Source of the DNA: an uncultured Solirubrobacter sp.
GTDB taxonomy: Bacteria; Actinomycetota; Thermoleophilia; Solirubrobacterales; Solirubrobacteraceae
Assembly: GCA_937871635.1 (NCBI GenBank)
Contig: CALMNS010000489.1
Coordinates: 1-14,642 of the forward strand
Length of the DNA stretch: 14,642 bases
Direction: 5' to 3'
Part shown: positions 7,419 through 13,552 of the stretch, piece after piece
Numbering within the stretch: position 1 is the first letter of the stretch
Layout: every line of letters starts with the position of its first letter
Notes under the pieces: generated by a model
Seen by the model: only the letters and a program-made list of their open reading frames with translations
Told to the model about the DNA's origin: nothing
Databases searched by the model: none
Made by a program: the position numbers and the translations under genes

Positions 7419-8420
7419 ATGGCAACTGCAGCTCAACCCGACCTCAAGACGCTGCCGCGTGACGCGGCGCGCGTCATCGACTATGGCGCGCATCTCGAAC
7501 CAGCGCTCGTGGTGAAGCTGGGCGAGACGTTCGTCGTCGAGACCAACGACAACTGGTGGAACGAGGTCGCCGAAGCTGGAGATGTTCCGGATAGGTCCAA
7601 GCCGCCGGTCGCGGCGCACCAGTACCTGCGCTGCAACCCGCTGGCTGGTCCCATCTTCGTCGAGGGTGTCCGGGCGGGCGACACCCTCGTGGTGAAGATC
7701 GAGGAGATCGCAGTCCGTGACTGGGGCTGGACGGGAACTGTCGCGGGGATCGGCCCTCTCGCTGGTCTAAGCGAGTGGGCCGAGATCGACGAGCCGTTCG
7801 CGACGATCATCCGGCACGAGCCCGGTCCTTCGGGCACGCTCGAGGATGGAGAAGCCGTCATGCACCTCGAGCGCGAGGTTCGGTGGCCACTGGCCCCGTT
7901 CATCGGCACGATCGCGACCGCACCGGAGCGAGGCATCGAGACCGCGGTCAACGGTCAAGGACCCTGGGGCGGCAACATCGACGTCCGGCACATTTCAGCG
8001 GGGAACAAGCTCCACCTCAACGCGACGCACGCAGGAGGTCTGCTGTTCCTCGGAGATGTACACGCATCGCAGGGCGATTCGGAGCTCACCGGGCAAGCCG
8101 ACGAGACGGCGGCGGCGGTCAAACTCACCTGCTCGGTCATCCGGGGCAAGCAACTCCCGGGTGTCTGTCGAATCGAGACGGCCGACTCGGTGATCCAGGT
8201 CGACAGCGCTCGCAACGCAGGCTCGCCAGAGCGTGCGATGAGCAGCTGCTTCCTGAACCTCCTGCGATGGCTCGTGCAGGACTTCGGTCTCTCTCCCCGC
8301 GAGGCTTACTTCCACATGGGTGCGAACTCCCTTGTGAGAATGCACGTGTACCAGTTCACCACCGGAGTGTTCACGTGCGGAGTGGAGTTCCCGAAGACGT
8401 ACCTGTCAACTACGACTTAG
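7419..8420 (+). CDS. Acetamidase/formamidase family amidohydrolase
   Basis: A 333-residue member of the FmdA/AmdA family, which hydrolyses simple amides (formamide, acetamide or larger aliphatic amides) to the acid and ammonia in the cytosol. Recognisable parts are VVETNDNW near 39-46 (the family's ET-D pattern), CNPLAGPIFVEG-RAGDTLVV at 72-92, the GPWGGNID motif at 181-188 and LFLGDVHASQGDSE at 210-222. The last replaces the usual GDGE with GDSE but keeps the metal-site His and Glu. Start ATG 7419 is chosen because GAGGAG lies at 7408-7413 and the 18 upstream in-frame codons are unlike the family. The stop TAG at 8418-8420 shares its G with the GTG of the next gene, so the two are translationally coupled. 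It is the first gene of a four-gene operon. Confidence 0.9.
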   Translation: MATAAQPDLKTLPRDAARVIDYGAHLEPALVVKLGETFVVETNDNWWNEVAEAGDVPDRSKPPVAAHQYLRCNPLAGPIFVEGVRAGDTLVVKIEEIAVRDWGWTGTVAGIGPLAGLSEWAEIDEPFATIIRHEPGPSGTLEDGEAVMHLEREVRWPLAPFIGTIATAPERGIETAVNGQGPWGGNIDVRHISAGNKLHLNATHAGGLLFLGDVHASQGDSELTGQADETAAAVKLTCSVIRGKQLPGVCRIETADSVIQVDSARNAGSPERAMSSCFLNLLRWLVQDFGLSPREAYFHMGANSLVRMHVYQFTTGVFTCGVEFPKTYLSTTT

Positions 8421-9337
8421 TGCATACGAACATGTTTCACGGTGTGCTGCCGGCGCTGATCACCCCGTTCACCGTTGACGGCAGCGCCATCGACGAGGGC
8501 GCGCTCGCCGCGAACGTCAGCCGCCTGATCGCCGCAGGTGCCGGCGGCGTTGTCCCAGGTGGCAGCAGCGGCGAGTTCGCCACCCTGACCCACGCTGAGC
8601 GTAGACAGCTCACCGAGGTCACCGTGGAGGCGGCCGCCGGTCGCGTGCCGGTCGTCGCCGGCACAGGCGCGCTCTCGACGCGCGAGACGATCGACCTGAG
8701 CGTTCACGCCGAAGAGGCGGGCGCCGCCGCTGCGATGGTGGTCGCACCGTTCTACGAACCGATCTCGTGGCGGCAGCTGCTCGCGCACTACACCGCCGTC
8801 GCCGACGCGCTCACGATTCCGGTCATGTACTACAACCGCCCGGAGACCACCGGCGTCACGCTCACTGCCGACCAATACCGGGAACTCCAAGACGTCGGCG
8901 TGACGTACGTCAAGGACACGGGCGGCGATGCCATCGCAGCCACCGAGCTCATCCAGACGGACGGCCCCACCTTGGTGAACGGCGCGGACACCCTCACGTT
9001 CGCCGCCCTCGCCGCCGGAGTGGAAGGGGTCATCTGGGGAGCTGCCTCGATCCTGCCCGGCCAGTGCGTCGAGCTCCACCGGCTGCTCGTCGGCGACGTC
9101 GACCTCCGTGCGGCGCGGGAGCAGTGGGCCCGGCTCTGGCCACTCCTCCACTTCCTCGAGAGCCACAGCTACACAGCCGCGCTCAAGACCGCCTGCAGGC
9201 TCGTCGGCGGCGGGACCGGTCCCACCCGCGCACCGTTGCTCCCCTTGAGTGCCCAAGAGACGAACGAGTTGTCCGCTCTCGTTGAGGACGCAAGCCGCGC
9301 GAAGTCGATGTACCGAGAAGCCAGTGCGCCGCGCTGA
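8420..9337 (+). CDS. Dihydrodipicolinate synthase/N-acetylneuraminate lyase family protein
   Basis: A 305-residue (beta/alpha)8 Schiff-base aldolase or dehydratase of the DapA family. Key residues are Lys165 in YVKDTGGD (the Schiff-base lysine), Tyr138 in MYYNRPETTG and GGSSGEF at 47-53, which replaces the GTTGE of true DapA. That change, and the lack of lysine-pathway neighbours, argue for a catabolic member such as a 2-keto-3-deoxy-acid lyase/dehydratase or a HypD-like pyrroline deaminase. I cannot choose among these. The start GTG 8420 overlaps the amidase stop by one base; ATG 8432 is an alternative four codons later. Neither has a clear Shine-Dalgarno sequence, which fits coupling to the upstream gene. 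The open frame extends far upstream inside the amidase gene, but that part is out-of-frame shadow. The 3' end overlaps the regulator by 14 bp. Confidence 0.88.
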   Translation: MHTNMFHGVLPALITPFTVDGSAIDEGALAANVSRLIAAGAGGVVPGGSSGEFATLTHAERRQLTEVTVEAAAGRVPVVAGTGALSTRETIDLSVHAEEAGAAAAMVVAPFYEPISWRQLLAHYTAVADALTIPVMYYNRPETTGVTLTADQYRELQDVGVTYVKDTGGDAIAATELIQTDGPTLVNGADTLTFAALAAGVEGVIWGAASILPGQCVELHRLLVGDVDLRAAREQWARLWPLLHFLESHSYTAALKTACRLVGGGTGPTRAPLLPLSAQETNELSALVEDASRAKSMYREASAPR

Positions 9338-10064
9338 CGTCACCAACCCGATCGTCGTGCCTCAGCTCTACGAGCGGATCGCCGAGCGGCTCGCGAGCGA
9401 GATCTCGAGCGGCTCGCCAGCGGCGGGGGAACGGCTCCCATCCGAACGCGAGCTCGCGCGCCGTCTCGGAGTCGGGCGCTCGTCGGTTCGAGAGGCGATC
9501 GCAGTGCTCCAGCTCCGGGGCATCCTCGAGACCCGTCACGGTTCGGGCTCCTACGTGGCGACGGGCGCGGCTGCTCCGCAGCCTGCCGGGAGCCTGTCTG
9601 GGACGGACTATCCGGCAGACGCCTCGCCATCCGGCCTCCTGGACGCGAGGGCGATCATCGAGCCGCGAGTGGCTCGGATCGTTGCCGACCACGCTCAGCC
9701 GGACTTCGAAGCGGAGGAGCTGCTCGCCGTGATGGCAGACGAGCCCGAACACGGCTGGGAGCAGGCGTCGCCGGGTGCGCGGGATCGCTGGAACAACGCC
9801 GACCGGATGTTCCATCGGCGGATCGCGCACATGACTCAAAACGCGGTTCTGGCCTCGATCGCGGACTACATCGCCCAGGTGATGGATCAACCTTTGTGGC
9901 AGCGTCTCCGTGACGAGGCGATCGGGGTTCCCGGCCGGGCCTCGATCCACGTCGCCGAGCACCGGATGATCTACGAGGCGATCGTCGAGGGGGACCCCGA
10001 CGCCGCGGAGTTCAACGCGGCGGCGCACATCAAGCGGGTGCGTCGGTACATGAGTCTCGATTGA
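9324..10064 (+). CDS. GntR-family regulator with FCD ligand domain
   Basis: A 246-residue FadR-subfamily transcription factor. Residues ~10-80 form the winged helix (LPSERELARRLGVGRSSVREAIAVLQLRGILETRHGSGSYV). After a ~20-residue Ala/Pro/Ser-rich linker, residues ~104-242 form an all-helical FCD domain. Probable metal ligands are Asp160 and His164 (NADRMFHRRIA), His213 (VAEHRMIYEAI) and His235 (AAAHIKRV), so a metal-bound carboxylate effector is likely. Regulators of this kind usually sense a substrate or intermediate of the pathway they sit in. Start GTG 9324 overlaps the aldolase stop and has GAGAAG at 9315-9320, a short spacing; the frame is open upstream but not family-like. The likely operator is in the divergent region at 7035-7058. 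Confidence 0.9.
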   Translation: MRRADVTNPIVVPQLYERIAERLASEISSGSPAAGERLPSERELARRLGVGRSSVREAIAVLQLRGILETRHGSGSYVATGAAAPQPAGSLSGTDYPADASPSGLLDARAIIEPRVARIVADHAQPDFEAEELLAVMADEPEHGWEQASPGARDRWNNADRMFHRRIAHMTQNAVLASIADYIAQVMDQPLWQRLRDEAIGVPGRASIHVAEHRMIYEAIVEGDPDAAEFNAAAHIKRVRRYMSLD

Positions 10065-10075
10065 ACCGGAGGACG

Positions 10076-12160
10076 ATGAGCGTCAAATCAACCAAGCTGC
10101 CGGACGGTGAGGTCCGCGGGGCGTGCCCGCTAGATTGCCCCGACGGCTGCGCCTGGATCGTCCACGTGGACGACGGACGCCCAGTGGCGCTGCGGGGCAA
10201 CCCTGACCACCCCTACACGCGCGGCGCCCTGTGCGCGAAGGTCAGCCGCTACCTGGAGCACACCCGGGCTCCCGACCGCCTCCTGCATCCGCTGAGGCGT
10301 ACCGGGGTCAAAGGGGATGGAAGCTTCGAGCGGGTCTCTTGGGACGAGGCCCTCGGCACGATCGCGGAGCGCCTCGGCGAGGACCGTGCGCGCTTCGGGG
10401 GCGAGTCGATCTGGCCGTTCCAGGGAACGGGCACGCTCGGCTACCTGCAGGGAATCGTGGGCGGCTCCGGTGCGCGGCTCTGGAACGTGCTCGGGACCTC
10501 GGAGCACGTCCCGTCGATCTGCGCGGCTGCCGGGTCCGAGGGGCTCCGCTACGCCATCGGGACCGACCGCGCGATGGATCCCGAGGACTTCGCCGCCTCG
10601 AGGATCATCCTGCTGTGGGGGACGAACACCCTCACGACCGGCCACCACCTGTGGAAGTTCATCTCCGCCGCGCGACAGGAGGGTGCGCACATCGTCGCGA
10701 TCGATCCGCTGCGGACGCGTACCGCTGATCGCGCAGATCAGCACATCGCTCCGCTGCCCGGAACGGATGCCGCCCTGGCGCTCGGGCTCGCGCACGTCGT
10801 CGTGCACGAGGGAGGGGCCGACACCGCTTTCCTGGAGTGCAAGACCGTCGGGTGGCCCGAGTTCTCGCAGAGCCTGGAGCGCTTCCATCCGGCGGCTGTG
10901 GCGGCCATCACCGGGCTGGAGGAGGAGCTCATCATCGACCTCGGTCGGCGGATCGCCCGCACGCGACCTATGGCGGTGCGGGCGACCATGGGCCTTCAGC
11001 GCCACGCCGGTGGCGGCATGACCCTGCGGGCGATCACGGCGCTGTGCGCCGTGACGGGTGACTTCGCGCTGCACGGCGGGGGCGTCGCTTACTCGACCTC
11101 GGGTTACTTCGGCGGCAACCGCACGGCGCTCATGCGCCCCGACCTGCGCCGGCTGCCTGCGCGCAAGCTGCTGATGACGCGCCTGGCCGACGCGCTCGAC
11201 GACCTCGACGACCCCCCGATCCGGTCCCTGGTCATCTTCGGGGCCAACCCGGCCGTGAGCAACCCCGACACCGCGCGGGTCCGCCGGGCACTGTCCCGAC
11301 CAGACCTCTTCACGGTGGTCATCGAGCAGTTCGCCACCGACACGACGCGGTATGCGGACATCGTGCTCCCGTCGACCATGCAGACCGAGCACGTCGATGT
11401 CCACGACGGCTACGGGCACCTGTACGTCGCCTATAACGCGCCCGCGGCGGAACCGGCCGGGGAGTGCCTCCCGCATACGGAGATCTTCCGTCGCCTCGCC
11501 GCCCGAATGCACCTCGAGGAGCCCGCGCTGCAGGCCAGCGACGACGAGCTGCTGGCCGACCTGCTCGCAAGCGACGACCCGTCGCTCGACGGCATCACGC
11601 TCGAGACGCTCCGGCGTGACGGCTGGGCCAAGCTCAACCTCCCCCGGCCGTTCATCCCGTTCGCGGATGGGTTCCCGACGCCCTCCGGCCGGTTCGAGTT
11701 CGCGTCGGAGGTCGCGGCGGCCGGCCGCCAGCCGCGGCTTATCGGGTACACACCTCCGGCCGAGGCCGCACGGTCGGCGGCCGCGCTGGCGGACGGTGAC
11801 GAGCAACTCGCCTTGATCGCCACGGCGTCGCACTTCTTCATGAACTCGATGTTCGCCAATCACCCCGGGCTGCGGGCCAAGCAAGGTCCGCCGACCGTGG
11901 GACTGCATCCGCTGGACGCGGCCTCACGGCACCTCGACGACGGTCAGGACATCGAGGTGCGTAATGCCCGCGGGAGCTTCATCGCGCGCCTGGCGGTGGA
12001 CGACCGCACCCGCCCCGGGGTCGCGATGACGACCAAGGGCTTCTGGAGGGCGCTCGACGGCGGTGCGGGCTCCATCAACGACACGGTTCCCGAGCGCGAC
12101 ACCGACCTGGGGGGCGGCCCGGTCTACCACGACAATCTGGTGACCGTCGAGGCGGCCTGA
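10076..12160 (+). CDS. Molybdopterin oxidoreductase, DMSO reductase superfamily
   Basis: A 694-residue catalytic subunit of the MopB (DMSO reductase/formate dehydrogenase) superfamily. The N-terminus carries a [4Fe-4S] site, C17-x3-C21-x3-C25-x27-C53, followed by the conserved Lys55. The pterin-binding region includes FQGTGTLGYLQG, SEHVPSICAAAG with Cys149 as the probable Mo ligand, and ILLWGTNTLTTGHH. Later come VIFGANPAVSNPD and DIVLPSTMQTEH, and a C-terminal MopB domain (EVRNARGSF onward). No Tat signal is seen, so it is probably cytoplasmic. No iron-sulfur or membrane partner subunit is adjacent, so its electron partner is unknown. Start ATG 10076 follows GGAGG at 10068-10072; TTG 10061 would overlap the GntR stop and is less likely. 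It is the last gene of the amidase operon. Its substrate cannot be inferred. Confidence 0.9.
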   Translation: MSVKSTKLPDGEVRGACPLDCPDGCAWIVHVDDGRPVALRGNPDHPYTRGALCAKVSRYLEHTRAPDRLLHPLRRTGVKGDGSFERVSWDEALGTIAERLGEDRARFGGESIWPFQGTGTLGYLQGIVGGSGARLWNVLGTSEHVPSICAAAGSEGLRYAIGTDRAMDPEDFAASRIILLWGTNTLTTGHHLWKFISAARQEGAHIVAIDPLRTRTADRADQHIAPLPGTDAALALGLAHVVVHEGGADTAFLECKTVGWPEFSQSLERFHPAAVAAITGLEEELIIDLGRRIARTRPMAVRATMGLQRHAGGGMTLRAITALCAVTGDFALHGGGVAYSTSGYFGGNRTALMRPDLRRLPARKLLMTRLADALDDLDDPPIRSLVIFGANPAVSNPDTARVRRALSRPDLFTVVIEQFATDTTRYADIVLPSTMQTEHVDVHDGYGHLYVAYNAPAAEPAGECLPHTEIFRRLAARMHLEEPALQASDDELLADLLASDDPSLDGITLETLRRDGWAKLNLPRPFIPFADGFPTPSGRFEFASEVAAAGRQPRLIGYTPPAEAARSAAALADGDEQLALIATASHFFMNSMFANHPGLRAKQGPPTVGLHPLDAASRHLDDGQDIEVRNARGSFIARLAVDDRTRPGVAMTTKGFWRALDGGAGSINDTVPERDTDLGGGPVYHDNLVTVEAA

Positions 12161-12179
12161 CGGCGCAGGACATCATCAG

Positions 12180-12208
12180 GAGCCCGCCGGGCCATGGCTG
12201 GCCGGCTC
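12180..12208 (+). terminator. Imperfect hairpin after the molybdopterin oxidoreductase
   Basis: An imperfect inverted repeat starts GAGCCCGCC and ends GGCCGGCTC, closing with a 5-bp GAGCC/GGCTC stem and a GCC/GGC block around a central CCATGG. It lies 19 bp past the stop codon. There is no T-run after it, so at best it is a tract-less terminator. Confidence 0.3.
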
Positions 12209-12259
12209 TTGGTGGCCGAGTCGCAGGGCTGCAGCCGTCACGGAGGTGCCGGGTTCGTG

Positions 12260-12281
12260 CTGTTACAAAACAGGCCTTGTG
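12260..12281 (-). promoter_or_regulatory. Element related to the divergent-region dyads, upstream of the C45 gene
   Basis: Read on the minus strand, this segment starts CACAAGGCCT and ends TTTGTAACAG. Aligned with plus-strand 7034-7054 it matches at 18 positions with one single-base gap: CACAAGG, CT and TTGTA-CAG are shared. On the plus strand 12260-12273 is also a dyad, CTGTT-ACAA-AACAG. It lies about 115 bp before the C45 start in the 233-bp gap between operons. The rest of that gap has no gene and no strong promoter by eye. Confidence 0.45.
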
Positions 12282-12393
12282 CTCCACCAAGAAACGACGT
12301 AGTTTCCCAGCCGCGTCCGTTCTCGGTTCCCCTGTCCCTTGCCGAGCTTCGGACGACTTCCCTCGTAATAGAACGATGCAAAGGAGCGCTCGA

Positions 12394-13521
12394 GTGTCCG
12401 GATCGGACCGTCTTGCGGTGGTCGCCCTCGAAGGGAGCGGTCGGGCCCGCGGGGAGATGTACGGAGCGGCGGCGCGTGACCTGATCCGGGAGGCCGCGTC
12501 TCGCTGGCGCGCGCACGTGCTCGACAAGGCCCCCACGTCCGCGGCGGGCTACCTCGCCGCGCTCGTGCAGGACACTGCCTACCGGGCTGCCGTCACGCGC
12601 TACGCACCTGACCTGATCGACGAGATCTCCGGCATCGCCTACGGGGCAGGGGTGGACGAGGACACCATCTTCGCGATAAACCTCCTCGACGAGGAGTGGA
12701 CGCTGCGGGAGCGCCTCAGCAGCAGCGGTGCCGGCCACCACTGCACGTCCCTGGGGCAGGCGTCGGCGGGTCCTGCGCCCGTCCTCGTTGCGCAAAATCT
12801 CGACTTGGACGCCTGGATGGATGGCCTGCAGGTCGTCCTCGAGCTCGCGCCCGTGGACGACGGGGACGAGCAGCAACCCGCGGCGCTGGTGCCGTCGCTC
12901 GCAGGCATGATCGGAACCATGTCCCTGAACGCCCATGGACTCGGCGTCGCGCTGAACACGATGGCGCAGCTGCCGAGCGCTGCCGACGGCCTGCCGGTCG
13001 CCTTCGTGGTTCGTCTCCTCGCTCGCCAACGCGATGTGACATCGGCCGAGGCCCTGCTCCGCGCGCTCCCTCACGCCTCCGGGCAGAACTACCTCCTGGG
13101 TGATCCGAACGAGGTGCTGGACGTCGAGTGCTCCGGGGCTGGCGCCGTTTCGATCACCCTCGAGGCCTCCGCGATCGCCCACACGAACCACCCGTTGCGA
13201 GACCACCCGCGACCCTTCGACGATCCACGGGCCGATTTTCGCGGACGTGACTTCACCACCAAGTCGGAGGAGCGCCTCCATCACGCCGCTCAGGCGTTGT
13301 CGCACCGGCGGTTGGGCGTCGATGACCTGAAGCACCTGCTGAGCCAGCCGCCCATCCGGCGCGGCGACGGCGAGGACCCCGGGCACAGCCTGTTCGGCCT
13401 CGTGATGGAGTGCTCATCCAGCCCCGTGTTGCACATGAGCGCTGGCGAGCCGCGGGTCGACAACTTCACGACCCACCACGTGAACTCAGGAGCGCAGCGC
13501 TCGACGTTGCTCCACGGCTGA
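12394..13521 (+). CDS. C45-family Ntn hydrolase (acyl-CoA:6-APA acyltransferase-like)
   Basis: A 375-residue protein of the C45 autoproteolytic acyltransferase/hydrolase family (isopenicillin N acyltransferase fold). The expected nucleophile is Cys117 in GAGHHCTSLG; in this family the precursor is cut just before that Cys, giving chains of ~116 and ~259 residues. Other landmarks are VAQNLDLDAW (usual form GQN-DW), MIGTMSLNAHGLGVALNTM, SGQNYLLGDPNEVLDVE and AIAHTNHPL. Bacterial members are mostly amide hydrolases or acyltransferases of unknown substrate. GTG 12394 is taken as start because AAAGGAG at 12380-12386 sits 7 bases ahead; ATG 12376 is an alternative six codons upstream with a weaker site. 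No signal peptide is seen. It begins a new transcript after the molybdopterin gene and precedes the MocR-like gene by 31 bp on the same strand. Confidence 0.85.
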   Translation: MSGSDRLAVVALEGSGRARGEMYGAAARDLIREAASRWRAHVLDKAPTSAAGYLAALVQDTAYRAAVTRYAPDLIDEISGIAYGAGVDEDTIFAINLLDEEWTLRERLSSSGAGHHCTSLGQASAGPAPVLVAQNLDLDAWMDGLQVVLELAPVDDGDEQQPAALVPSLAGMIGTMSLNAHGLGVALNTMAQLPSAADGLPVAFVVRLLARQRDVTSAEALLRALPHASGQNYLLGDPNEVLDVECSGAGAVSITLEASAIAHTNHPLRDHPRPFDDPRADFRGRDFTTKSEERLHHAAQALSHRRLGVDDLKHLLSQPPIRRGDGEDPGHSLFGLVMECSSSPVLHMSAGEPRVDNFTTHHVNSGAQRSTLLHG

Positions 13522-13552
13522 GAAGAGCCGCGGCGATCGTTACGGTACGGCC

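Noticed and set aside
7775..8419. Long 5' extension of the aldolase reading frame, suggesting a fusion protein
   Set aside because: The first ~215 codons overlap the amidase in another frame and are Arg/Gly-rich with no domain. The DapA fold begins at the GTG at 8420.
10130..11908. 592-codon open frame on the minus strand opposite the molybdopterin gene
   Set aside because: The translation is rich in Arg, Gly and Val with no recognisable motif. Long antisense frames are expected opposite high-GC genes, and the plus-strand protein has clear family motifs throughout.
12238..13386. 382-codon open frame on the minus strand opposite the C45 gene
   Set aside because: Same shadow effect; no domain seen, while the plus strand carries the C45 motifs.
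5725..13521. Possible beta-lactam biosynthesis locus, because a C45 (penicillin acyltransferase-like) gene and a class V PLP gene (epimerase-like fold) occur together
   Set aside because: No ACV synthetase or isopenicillin N synthase is present, and the other genes are catabolic hydrolases and dehydrogenases. Both families are broad.
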